Assembly: GCA_041392805.1 (NCBI GenBank)
Contig: JAWKLJ010000002.1
Location: 945,001 to 1,009,000 of the forward strand
Reading direction: 5' to 3'
DNA from: Saprospiraceae bacterium
GTDB taxonomy: Bacteria > Bacteroidota > Bacteroidia > Chitinophagales > Saprospiraceae
Length of the DNA stretch: 64,000 nt
The notes below the pieces were generated by a model, which saw only the letters and a list, made by a program, of their open reading frames with translations, was not told where the DNA came from and made no database searches. This document shows, piece by piece, positions 25,749 through 34,341 of the stretch. The position numbers and the translations under genes are program-made. Position 1 is the first letter of the stretch. Every line of letters begins with the position of its first letter.

Positions 25749-27701
25749 TTAATACAAATTAAGTATGCCTTTAGGAAATTCCAAGTTCAAAAAATAGCCA
25801 AAGGTTAGCAAAAGGCCCACCCCGCCAGCCGTCAATATGGCTGTTTTTAACCAACCCGTCTGTGCTTTTAATGTAAAAAAGGTGATGAAAAAAATGATGA
25901 TTGACGGAATAAACCCTATTAGAAAACTCGACACATACAGTCCCCCAATCCAAAAGACAGGTTCATACCAGGGGGCTTTGAAAGTGCCCTCTTCTGCAAC
26001 TTGTTCGGCATCAAAAACGGCAGCATTTGCTGTTTTGTTTTTTGCGAAAATATAGATCAGCCAGAGGGAAAAGGGCAGGATAAAAAGGCCAATGGTTAAG
26101 GGGAATACGCCCCCCAAAAACGATTGTTGATAGCTGTCATAAATGGCCATCCCAATAAATAAGAATACAGCACCCGCGAAAACAATCTGAGGCCTGAGGC
26201 TCATCTGTTGGTTTCGTTCTTTTTCCATCAATTCTGCATTTTCATCAACAGTGCCGTGACGGCTGTAATAGATAGATACCAAGCTCAGGGCTGCAATGAT
26301 GAGCACCCCCGGCCGAAGAAACATGGACCAACCATAAAATTGGACCGACATATTCAAGTAGCTTTCGGCTTGCGAGGCCAGCACAAAACCAATTAAAAAA
26401 GCAGGGCGTGACCATCCGAATCTTTTCATAAAAATCCCAACTACGCCAAAAATTAGCAACATCCAGAGGTCCGCCATATCTTTTGTCGCCTGAAATGCAG
26501 CAAAGCTGATAACCATGATCATAAAAGGGGCAAGCAAACTAAACTTGATGCGCGTCAGTTTGGATATGGGGCCGGCTAAAAACAGGGAAAGGCCTGCGCC
26601 CAACACATTGGCAATGGCCAAAGACCAAATAATGGTGTAGGTCAAATTGATGTCTTTGGTCACCATAGACGGGCCAGCCTCAATGCCAATTAAAACCATC
26701 CCGCCTAAAAAAACGGCCATAGAGCCGGAGCCCGGAATGCCGAAAAGCAGGGTGGGCAAGAGCGCTCCCCCTTCCTTGGCATTGTTAGCCGATTCGGGCG
26801 CAATCACCCCGCGGATATCGCCTTTGCCATATTGCGATTTATCTTTGGAGGTCTGTACAGCATGGCCATAGGCAATCCAGTCCACTACACTTCCGCCCAT
26901 TCCCGGGATGGCGCCCACTAAGGTCCCAATGATAGCACAACGAACAGCTAACCATTTGTTTTTTAATAAGTCCCTGAGACCCGTTAGCCAGCCACTTTTT
27001 CCCAGCTCGGCACCTTCAGCGATAGCTGACTCTTTTCTAAACAACTCGGAAATTTCAGGAAAAGCAAAAATAGCCAAGGCAATGACCACCAAAGGGACAC
27101 CGTCATATAGATAATCAATGCCAAAGATCATTCGAAACTCTCCGGTCCCCGGAGCTGCACCGATACTGCCCGCCAATAAGCCAAAACCACAGGCCACAAC
27201 CCCTTTGACCACACTTTTACCCGATAGCGAACCCACCATGCTCAAACCAAAAACAGCGAGCATAAACAACTCTGCCGAACCAAAGATTAGAATGAACGGA
27301 CGAGCAATTTGCACGAAAAAGCTTAGCACCACGGCACCAAACAACCCACCAAAAAGCGAGGCGGCAAAGGAAGCTGCTAAAGCCCTGGAGGCTTGCCCTT
27401 TTTTTGCAAGCGGAAAACCATCTAAGACGGTTGCCTGGCTCGAACTGGAGCCCGGGATGCCCATTAAAATAGAGGAAAAAGTGGCCGAAGTAGGAATTAC
27501 GGCTACCAACCCGATTAAAGTGGCCAAGGCAGATACTTGATCCATGCCGTATAAAAATGGCAGCAGTAAGGACAAGCCCGCAATTCCTCCCAACCCTGGA
27601 AAAACGCCAATGACTAATCCGAGTAAGACCCCTAACATTAAGTAGAAAAAATGTTCGGGTGTAAATAAGGTCTGGAGTGCTTGTAAGACAAGGTCTAGCA
27701 T
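25749..27701 (-). CDS. Fused TctA-TctB permease of a tripartite tricarboxylate transporter
   Basis: A 650-residue membrane protein. Residues 1 to ~490 are TctA (LGLVIGVFPGLGGIAGLSLLLPF, then GIPGSSSSQATVLDGFPLAKKG, and later AIPGMGGSVVDWIAYGHA), with about twelve helices. After a polar linker rich in Glu (ENAELMEKERNQQ), residues ~510-650 form four helices that look like TctB (AGAVFLFIGMAIYDS, FPLTIGLFILPFSLWLIY, VSSFLIGFIPSIIIFF). In most bacteria these are separate proteins. The start MLDLVLQ at 27701 is preferred to an upstream in-frame Met at 27761, which overlaps the tctC end. It imports tri- or dicarboxylates, driven by an ion gradient together with TctC. Confidence 0.87.
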   Translation of the reverse strand: MLDLVLQALQTLFTPEHFFYLMLGVLLGLVIGVFPGLGGIAGLSLLLPFLYGMDQVSALATLIGLVAVIPTSATFSSILMGIPGSSSSQATVLDGFPLAKKGQASRALAASFAASLFGGLFGAVVLSFFVQIARPFILIFGSAELFMLAVFGLSMVGSLSGKSVVKGVVACGFGLLAGSIGAAPGTGEFRMIFGIDYLYDGVPLVVIALAIFAFPEISELFRKESAIAEGAELGKSGWLTGLRDLLKNKWLAVRCAIIGTLVGAIPGMGGSVVDWIAYGHAVQTSKDKSQYGKGDIRGVIAPESANNAKEGGALLPTLLFGIPGSGSMAVFLGGMVLIGIEAGPSMVTKDINLTYTIIWSLAIANVLGAGLSLFLAGPISKLTRIKFSLLAPFMIMVISFAAFQATKDMADLWMLLIFGVVGIFMKRFGWSRPAFLIGFVLASQAESYLNMSVQFYGWSMFLRPGVLIIAALSLVSIYYSRHGTVDENAELMEKERNQQMSLRPQIVFAGAVFLFIGMAIYDSYQQSFLGGVFPLTIGLFILPFSLWLIYIFAKNKTANAAVFDAEQVAEEGTFKAPWYEPVFWIGGLYVSSFLIGFIPSIIIFFITFFTLKAQTGWLKTAILTAGGVGLLLTFGYFLNLEFPKGILNLY

Positions 27702-27727
27702 GGTAAGTTGATTCTCGTTACTGGTTA

Positions 27728-28966
27728 CTAAATATTCAGGCCATATTTTTTTCGCAGCCAATTTTTCATAAACGCTTTTTCCGCAGCATCGACTTCGGTG
27801 GCTAATTTGAATATCTTATCGGCCTGTTTGCCTATCAGCTGGTCATAATCACCCAAAGCGTCAAATTTTTTGGCCTGATAATCGGGATCAGCTTTCATTG
27901 CATTGATCCCTTTGTGGAATTCGGCAATGATTTCATCAGGTGTTTCTTTGGGTGTTAATAGCAGTTTCATCCCACCGAAGCCTGCAGACATAAAAGCAAA
28001 CCAGGTGTCCCATTCCGTTCCCGAACAAGGGTAACCTAATTTTTCGTATACCTCTCCAAAGTGAGGGACATTGACGCGGACGGTATCTCCGTCAAAAACA
28101 CCAACGGGAGAATTGGCAAAACTGAGGTCGCGGACCAACCGGCCTTCCTCATCCAAGGCGCCAAAGCTAAAAAGCGGAATGGCTTCTCCGTTTTCAACCA
28201 GCGGAATGGAATTCTTCAAATAAGCAGTAGAGGTTTGGTAATCAATTCTGACTTCCCCTCTTTCAAAGGCCAAACGGCCTGCTCCCCGGCCCCGAAAACC
28301 GAACACCGCCTTCACATTTAATTTTAATAAATCAAAGGAAAACATGGGGACCAAATCCAGGGAAGTAGGCCCTTGGCTCCCATATTTTAAAGGCAGGTTT
28401 TTTGCAATTAATTCTTTAATAATCCGCACGGTTTTATCCAATTGTTCCTCTACGGTATTGACCCGTAGGTTGCGCAATTCTTCTGAAACAATGGCCGGAG
28501 AAACATAAGCCACACCGCCGGTAGGATAGGCCATGATGGGCTTGTACTTGTTATAATCATACCGCACCCTCGGATCATCGAGCAGGAAAGGCATTTGGGT
28601 GGTGCCTGAGGTACCCAAGATCATTAAACCATCGGGTTTAACCCTTTCTTCAAATAGATTGGCTCCTTTAATGGAACCGCCGCCCGGAATATTATTAATC
28701 AGAATGGTTGGGTGGCCGGGAATATGCTTTTGGAAATAGGGCGCATTAAACCTTGCCCAGGTGTCGCCACCTCCGCCTTCTTTGAAAGGAGTAATCCATT
28801 CGATGGTCTTACCTTCAAAATACTTTTCGCCCAATTGATTGGCAAGAACCTGGCCATGCTCATCGGTTAGCAAGGTTGCCTTTTTTGTCAAAAAAGAGAA
28901 AAGGAAGAAGGCGCTAAGAAAAAGAGCAAGGAGGCTTAATATTTGTTTTACCTGGGGATTTTTCAT
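27728..28966 (-). CDS. TctC-type tripartite tricarboxylate transporter substrate-binding protein
   Basis: A 412-residue periplasmic binding protein with an uncleaved-looking N-terminal helix (ILSLLALFLSAFFLFSFL), so it is probably anchored to the inner membrane. The family core is visible in KTIEWITPFKEGGGGDTWARF and ILINNIPGGGSIKGANL, which form the carboxylate-binding pocket of TctC proteins. At 412 aa it is about 90 residues longer than typical TctC proteins, mostly in insertions around the middle. It lies between tcuA and the permease gene on the same strand, with 21- and 26-base gaps. Confidence 0.85.
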   Translation of the reverse strand: MKNPQVKQILSLLALFLSAFFLFSFLTKKATLLTDEHGQVLANQLGEKYFEGKTIEWITPFKEGGGGDTWARFNAPYFQKHIPGHPTILINNIPGGGSIKGANLFEERVKPDGLMILGTSGTTQMPFLLDDPRVRYDYNKYKPIMAYPTGGVAYVSPAIVSEELRNLRVNTVEEQLDKTVRIIKELIAKNLPLKYGSQGPTSLDLVPMFSFDLLKLNVKAVFGFRGRGAGRLAFERGEVRIDYQTSTAYLKNSIPLVENGEAIPLFSFGALDEEGRLVRDLSFANSPVGVFDGDTVRVNVPHFGEVYEKLGYPCSGTEWDTWFAFMSAGFGGMKLLLTPKETPDEIIAEFHKGINAMKADPDYQAKKFDALGDYDQLIGKQADKIFKLATEVDAAEKAFMKNWLRKKYGLNI

Positions 28967-28987
28967 ATTTGTTGGTTTAAGAAAAGT

Positions 28988-30478
28988 TCATGATTGCACA
29001 GCAGCAAACCCTGCCAGTCGGCCAAAAACAGCACCGGAGGTCAGTCCAGCGCCGCCAGGATAACCATAATAAAAGACATTGCCTACCAATTCTCCACAGG
29101 CAAATAAGCCCGGAATGGGCGCATTGTTTTCATCTAAAACAGCTGCCGTTTCGCAATCTGTTTTTAAGCCACCATAAGTAAAGGTGATTCCACACGTTAC
29201 CGGAAATGCCTTGAAGGGTGGCGTATCCAATTTATTGGCCCAATTCGTTTTATTAATGCTTAAGCCATGGGTGCTTTTGCCATCCAGGATGCTGGGGTCA
29301 AATGTGGTTTCATTGTCCACCGCAGCATTGTAAGCATGCAAGGTCGCCAACGCTTTTGCGGCATCAACACCTGCTAATTTTTCAACCAGTTCTTCCAGGG
29401 TATTGGCTTCCACAAAACTGGCATCCCAAAATCGATATTCACTATACAGCAAATCTTCCACCTGATGATCAAAGACCTGCCAACCGAAGCCCTGGGGTTG
29501 TTTGATCAATTCCCGTCCAAATTGAGCATAGGTGTAATTTCTGAAATGCATGCCCTCATCTACAAACCGCTCGCCATAGGCATTCAACATAACCCCCAGG
29601 AAGTAACTGATTTTTCGATAGAGTTTTCTTTCGATATAGGGGATATCCATATTTCCATTGTCGGGCATATTCAAATCCATAGGTACGGCATGGCAGCCGT
29701 CCATGATCCCATCCATTGCCGCACCGATGGCGGTGGCCATCTCTATCCCTTTGCCGGTGTTGTGTGGGGTGCCACGCACTTTGGCCTGTGCCCATGCTTC
29801 CCCGATGTATTTTGCCCGCAACGCAGGGTTTGCCTCAAAGCCGCCACAGCCTAAAATGACGGCATTTGCATAAAGCGAAATATTTTTCTCCTTTTGAAAT
29901 AAACATTCCACCCCCTGAACCCTTCCCTGTTCGACAATCAATGCCTCGCCAGCACATTCATATCGGATATCACCACCTAGTTTAATAAAGGTGGCTAACT
30001 CGGCCTCTATCAAGCCCACCCCTTCGCCTTCCGCTTCCAAAGTCAATCCACCCCAAAATATATATTTTCCATCTCTTTTAAATGATTGTCGGGTATAAAT
30101 CGGATCAAATTGAATGCCGTGCGAAGCCAGCCACTTTATCGTTTCGTAACTTTTATTGATTAGCGTGTGCTGTTGTGCCGAAAGGGGGTAACCTTCGTTA
30201 AAGGCTAAGAGATCTGCCTGGAATTTTTCCTTGGTGTAGGCACCAAATACGGTCGCTGGAATCCGTTCGTCTTCGGGGCTTTTCAATAAAGGCAATAAAT
30301 CTTCCTTCGAGTTGTATACAAAGCGCATGGCTCCAGCCGTGTACCGGCTATTCCCGCCCATTTCTGCTTCATTCGCTTTCTCTATCATTAAAACGGAAGC
30401 GCCTTTTTCCAACGCGGCTATCCCCGCACAAAGTGCAGCATTGCCAGCACCCACTACAATTACGTCGTATTTTTTCAT
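28988..30478 (-). CDS. tcuA: FAD-dependent tricarballylate dehydrogenase-like flavoprotein
   Basis: A 496-residue flavoprotein of the fumarate reductase/succinate dehydrogenase family. The FAD-binding site is at the N-terminus (DVIVVGAGNAALCAGIAALEKGASVLMIEKA) and the second FAD motif near the C-terminus (GLFACGELVGNVFYYGYPGGAGLTSG). The subfamily pattern (MGGNSRYTAGAMRF, GGFEANPALRAKYIGEAW) matches TcuA, which oxidises tricarballylate to cis-aconitate. It is the first gene of the operon. The usual electron-transfer partner TcuB (4Fe-4S) and transporter TcuC are missing here; a TTT system takes the transport role. The substrate is inferred from the family and neighbours. Confidence 0.82.
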   Translation of the reverse strand: MKKYDVIVVGAGNAALCAGIAALEKGASVLMIEKANEAEMGGNSRYTAGAMRFVYNSKEDLLPLLKSPEDERIPATVFGAYTKEKFQADLLAFNEGYPLSAQQHTLINKSYETIKWLASHGIQFDPIYTRQSFKRDGKYIFWGGLTLEAEGEGVGLIEAELATFIKLGGDIRYECAGEALIVEQGRVQGVECLFQKEKNISLYANAVILGCGGFEANPALRAKYIGEAWAQAKVRGTPHNTGKGIEMATAIGAAMDGIMDGCHAVPMDLNMPDNGNMDIPYIERKLYRKISYFLGVMLNAYGERFVDEGMHFRNYTYAQFGRELIKQPQGFGWQVFDHQVEDLLYSEYRFWDASFVEANTLEELVEKLAGVDAAKALATLHAYNAAVDNETTFDPSILDGKSTHGLSINKTNWANKLDTPPFKAFPVTCGITFTYGGLKTDCETAAVLDENNAPIPGLFACGELVGNVFYYGYPGGAGLTSGAVFGRLAGFAAVQS

Positions 30479-30863
30479 CTTAGGTGTTTTTCACTCGTCC
30501 GTTGCAGGTGTTTTTCACCCCGCCTGTTGCAGGTGTTTTCACCTGCAACCCCCCGGAGCCTCCAATAATACGTCTTCCAAATTTATTTTTCCCAATTTTT
30601 CTTTTTTTTTGAAAATTTTTCCTTTTCTTTTTTTTCTATAATAATTTATGTTAATTAATTGAAAAATAGATTATTATGAATTTTTTCTTTTCTTTTTTTT
30701 CTATAATTTATAAATAATGTACTTAACCTAACCCTCTCAATAGACTACTTTTGTAGGGTGATGCAAAACTTTTATTATTTATGATCATAATTAGGTACAC
30801 CATACCTGGGAATGTAAATTTATTATTTCACCATTCCTTGAACCCAACGACTAACAAAATCCG
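30479..30863. other. Intergenic region with palindromes and AT-rich promoter DNA
   Basis: This 385-base region separates the divergent tcuA and T9SS genes. Its left part holds the GCAGGTG palindrome cluster (30482-30549). The rest is T-rich on the plus strand, with two copies of a TTTTCTTTTTTTTCTATAA motif (about 30620 and 30690), and a TACTTTTG box at 30746-30753 that could be the -7 element for the gene at 30864. No gene is seen. Confidence 0.5.
30482..30549. repeat. GTTGCAGGTG palindrome cluster
   Basis: GTTGCAGGTG (30526-30535), TTTT, CACCTGCAAC (30540-30549) is a perfect 10-bp stem with a 4-base loop. Two partial copies precede it (AGGTGTTTTTCAC at 30482 and GTTGCAGGTGTTTTTCACC at 30501). 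Related copies occur at 33913-33935 (TTGCAGG...CCTGCGA) and 38778-38792 (TTTTTCACCTGCAAC), so this is a small dispersed family. Confidence 0.75.
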
Positions 30864-33824
30864 ATGAACATGTTAAAAAAATGTATTTATTGTCTACTCA
30901 CTTTAGTCTTGTCATTTTGGCGTTTTGGCCTGATGGGTCAAAATAGTGGTAATTGCCTTTCTTTCAGCATTGCAGAACAAGTGGCAATGACTGGCGAAAC
31001 GGCTTGTGTAGCCGTCACCACTAAAAATTTTGAAGCGGTAATAAGTTTTCAAAATACCATTCAATGGGATCCCAGTTTATTGTCTTTAATTGAGGTGAAG
31101 GATTTCGAATTAGGAAGTGTGGGGAGTACCTTTGGTGTTTCGGCTGCCCAGCTTGCATTAGGACGGCTGCCCGTGTCGTGGTTTGATCCAACTTTGAATG
31201 GTGTAACCTTAGCAGATGATGAGTTATTATATACGCTGTGTTTTGAAGTGATAGGCAGCGAAAATTTTGCCGAAATAGGCTTTGGTAATAGCCCAACACC
31301 CTTGGAAGTGACGGTGGAAAGCGATAATAATTTTGGCTTGGCTCCCTTACCTGCCGCTGCCATTTCTGGAGGCATAAATATAGGGGATAGCGACCCCTCC
31401 TCTCTCACAATCGAGGAGGTTTGTGTACAGTCAAATAGTTGCGATGAAAGTGGCCTTGCTTCCATTACCGTAAATGTTTTGGAAGGTGTAGCTCCTTATT
31501 CCTATAGTTGGACGGGGCCAGGCAATTTTTCGGCAACTACGGCAAATATTGTCGCAGAAGAAGCTGGTTTTTATGAACTATTGGTTTTGGACCAAAATGG
31601 TGCTAGCGCTAAAGCCGTAGCCAGAGTGGAAGAAGGTGCGGGTTCTTCGGATTTTGTCAATGGCACTGTAACCAACATCAATTGTGGAACGGAAGACACC
31701 GGCGCAATAAGCCTTAATCTTACCGAAGCAGGCAGTTTTGAATTTAACTGGAGCAATGGTGCGACAAGCCAAAATTTAAGCAACCTGAGCGCAGGCGAAT
31801 ATGCCGTTACCGTTACCAATTCGGCCACAGGGTGCACTGCTGTCAAAACTTTTCAGGTAAGTATTTCTCAAATCCAGGCTGGCGTATTTTATACCTGTTT
31901 AAATACCGAAAATGAGGAAACAGGCATGGCGGAAGTAACTGCAGCCGTTTTTAGTGGAGGCACCGGACCCTTTACCTTTAATTGGAGTACGGGAGAAGAA
32001 ACAGTAGCCGAAAGCACCAGTAAAATTCAAGTGCAACTTCCTACAACGGTGAGTGTAACCATTACAGATCAATCCAATTGTCTCTTTGTTTCCCAGGAAC
32101 TTAGCCCTACTTGTCAAGATAATCCCCAGGAAGATGAGTTTGCCCTTAGCTACTCCTATACCTGTATTGAAAATGACAATACCGTAGACCTAAGCGCTTT
32201 TGTTTGGAATGGCGGGAATGCCCCTTTTACATTCAATTGGAGTACTGGAGAACAAGATACCCAAAACGACAAAAGTACCATTAGGGTATCAGCAACAGGT
32301 ACCTACTCTTTGACGGTAACAGATGCCAATGGCCTGATCCAGGTTTTAGGCGGCATGACCCCAAACTGCTCGGCAAATTCACCTTTGCACCTTAGTATTG
32401 GGGAAGCCAATGCGACCACAGGCGAAACCGTTTGCCTGGCCGTGCGCGCCGACGGGTTCAATAGCTTATTGGGTATGCAATATGCAATAGGTTGGGACCC
32501 TTCCTTGGTCCAATTGACCACGGTGCAGTCTTTCAATCTTCCCCATTTGAGCAACACAAGTTTCAATTTGCAGCCTGGTCAACTCGAAGATGGCATCCTG
32601 AGATTGTCTTGGTTTGATGCACAAACAATTGGCGTAACGATGCCCGATGGCACGGCCCTATATGAAATGTGTTTTACCGTCTTGGGAACGGAGGGAGAAG
32701 CTTCCATCTATTTTGACCAAAACTCCATGTTGACGGAGTTTGTCAATGATGGCGTTTCAACGGTCCCTCCCGTATTAAACAATGGCCTCATTATCATCAA
32801 CGGAGATGAGCGGGTGTGGCCGGGAGATACCGATCACAACGCCTTGGCCAACCATTACGATTTACTTAATATTGGCATCGCCTATAATGCTACCGGCCCT
32901 GAACGCCCTAATGCCAACCTCACCTGGACTGGCCAATGGGCGACCGACTGGGCTGGCCAAACGCCTGCTTCTGCTATCAATTACAAGCATATTGATGCCA
33001 ATGGCGATGGCCTGATTAGTGCCGCCGACACCAATGGATTGAGCCTTAACTGGGGCCGGACAGTCAATTTTAACAACGACCCATTCGATGAATTCAGGGC
33101 AATCCCCGGTCAACCCAAAAACTTGACCGCCCCTATTTTTGTAGAACCTTACCCCGTTGCCTCAGGTGAGATCGCCCATTTTAACATCCACCTCGGCGAC
33201 ACCGAAAACCCTGTAGAAGGAGCCTACGGTATCGCCTTCACTATCGTTTACGATCCCCTTGCCGTTGTTTATGGCTCTGCCAAGGCTTCCTTTCAACCTT
33301 CCTGGTTGGGTAATATTGATGATAATATGATCGCTATCGTTAGAGATGATCCAAATCATCACCGGATCCATGTGGCTTTAACGCGAATAGACCAAGTCAA
33401 TGTCAATGGTAATGGCCCGATAGGAATGCTCTCCATGACAATAGAGGATGTCATTTTCCGCGACACAGAATATGAAATGTTATTTAGGATGGAAAATGTT
33501 CGCCTCATTAGTGCACAAGAACAGGTGATCAACGTCGAACAACGGGAAACAAGCGGAATGGTGAACGATAGCCCCTTAGGTATCGATGACCTTCCTGCAG
33601 CGGAACGGATCAAGTTGTTCCCCAATCCGACGACTAATCAAATCCAGATCGAGTACAACGGCATTGCTGCCGAATACCTGCAATTATTTAGCCCCGCTGG
33701 CCAATTGCTTCGGGAATATAAAGCTATGAATCAAATTTCGCTAGCTGGTTTGCCCGCTTCGACTTATTTGCTACGCTTTGTTGGCAAAGACGGGGTTTAC
33801 CACAAAAAAGTAGTGAAGCAGTAA
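30864..33824 (+). CDS. Large T9SS-secreted protein with three cohesin-like domains and a split dockerin-like module
   Basis: A 986-residue secreted protein. After the signal peptide (to LMGQ) comes a cohesin-like domain (~residues 25-165: FSIAEQVAMTGETACVAVTT, NTIQWDPSLLSLIEV). SprB/Ig-like repeats follow (PYSYSWTGPGNFSATT, FNWSNGATSQNLSNLSAGEYAVTV, FTFNWSTGEE twice). Then come a second cohesin-like domain that is an internal duplicate of the first (~510-645: SIGEANATTGETVCLAVRA), the split dockerin-like module (DTDHNALANHYD and DANGDGLISAAD), a third beta-sandwich (~755-890) and a T9SS sorting domain (LFPNPTTNQIQIEY). It is a sister of the 19992-22943 product in its C-terminal half. It is probably cell-surface anchored; no enzyme domain is evident. 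Confidence 0.82.
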   Translation: MNMLKKCIYCLLTLVLSFWRFGLMGQNSGNCLSFSIAEQVAMTGETACVAVTTKNFEAVISFQNTIQWDPSLLSLIEVKDFELGSVGSTFGVSAAQLALGRLPVSWFDPTLNGVTLADDELLYTLCFEVIGSENFAEIGFGNSPTPLEVTVESDNNFGLAPLPAAAISGGINIGDSDPSSLTIEEVCVQSNSCDESGLASITVNVLEGVAPYSYSWTGPGNFSATTANIVAEEAGFYELLVLDQNGASAKAVARVEEGAGSSDFVNGTVTNINCGTEDTGAISLNLTEAGSFEFNWSNGATSQNLSNLSAGEYAVTVTNSATGCTAVKTFQVSISQIQAGVFYTCLNTENEETGMAEVTAAVFSGGTGPFTFNWSTGEETVAESTSKIQVQLPTTVSVTITDQSNCLFVSQELSPTCQDNPQEDEFALSYSYTCIENDNTVDLSAFVWNGGNAPFTFNWSTGEQDTQNDKSTIRVSATGTYSLTVTDANGLIQVLGGMTPNCSANSPLHLSIGEANATTGETVCLAVRADGFNSLLGMQYAIGWDPSLVQLTTVQSFNLPHLSNTSFNLQPGQLEDGILRLSWFDAQTIGVTMPDGTALYEMCFTVLGTEGEASIYFDQNSMLTEFVNDGVSTVPPVLNNGLIIINGDERVWPGDTDHNALANHYDLLNIGIAYNATGPERPNANLTWTGQWATDWAGQTPASAINYKHIDANGDGLISAADTNGLSLNWGRTVNFNNDPFDEFRAIPGQPKNLTAPIFVEPYPVASGEIAHFNIHLGDTENPVEGAYGIAFTIVYDPLAVVYGSAKASFQPSWLGNIDDNMIAIVRDDPNHHRIHVALTRIDQVNVNGNGPIGMLSMTIEDVIFRDTEYEMLFRMENVRLISAQEQVINVEQRETSGMVNDSPLGIDDLPAAERIKLFPNPTTNQIQIEYNGIAAEYLQLFSPAGQLLREYKAMNQISLAGLPASTYLLRFVGKDGVYHKKVVKQ

Positions 33825-33974
33825 TCGGAAGACATCCTACTAGACAAAAGAGGCGAGCAGTCAGCAGAGGTAATGGCCAGAAGCACAGCAAAAGGCGTGT
33901 TTAGGCTGTGCCTTGCAGGCGTTTTTTACCTGCGACACTCTCAGGAATCTATCTGTCGATAGACAGGCACCCTA

Positions 33975-34138
33975 AGAGCATGTTTGGAGGTCACTTTTGG
34001 AGATAAAAAGCGTCAATTTTTTGATGAGACAAGGCGCTTTTTGAAGTGCATACCCTTAGGTACGGACGAAAAAAGCAACGAAGTATCAGCGAAAAAGAGA
34101 TGGTTTTTAGCACAAAGGGTGACCTCCAAACATGCTCT
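33975..34138. mobile_element. MITE-like element with perfect 20-bp terminal inverted repeats
   Basis: AGAGCATGTTTGGAGGTCAC (33975-33994) is repeated exactly in inverse orientation at 34119-34138, bounding a 164-bp unit without coding capacity. The size, perfect ends and intergenic location are those of a miniature inverted-repeat transposable element. No clear target duplication is visible at the edges, and no parent transposase is in the window. A 61-codon open frame inside it is not considered a gene. Confidence 0.65.
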
Positions 34139-34141
34139 AAT

Positions 34142-34259
34142 CGTCAGGCTAGCCAAGAAATTCCTTTAGGGATTGAATATCGGTAAAAAAAAGGCGCGAA
34201 AAAGCCCATAGCATACCTCTGCTATGCCATATCCCCAAACGGAGCCTATTAGCCTGACG
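34142..34259. repeat. Second inverted-repeat element with internal hairpin
   Basis: CGTCAGGCTA (34142-34151) and TAGCCTGACG (34250-34259) are exact inverse repeats bounding 118 bp, directly next to the 164-bp element. Inside, CATAGCA (34207-34213) and TGCTATG (34220-34226) form a hairpin. It may be a second miniature element or part of a composite one. Confidence 0.5.
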
Positions 34260-34341
34260 GCCATGGCGAAAACACCGACAGCTGCCTGCTTGCTCTGCTA
34301 TTGAATTATTTTTTACACACCGAACTAAAACTATCCAACAA

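Larger units (their letters stand above)
33825..34341. other. Repeat-filled intergenic region
   Basis: This 517-base stretch holds no convincing gene. It contains a copy of the GCAGG...CCTGC palindrome (33913-33935), the hairpin CTGTC/GACAG near 33953-33966, and two consecutive inverted-repeat elements (33975-34138 and 34142-34259), followed by a short leader before the ATG at 34342. Confidence 0.6.

Noticed and set aside
33984..34169. 61-codon open frame
   Set aside because: It starts and mostly lies inside the MITE-like element and has no family features or leader.
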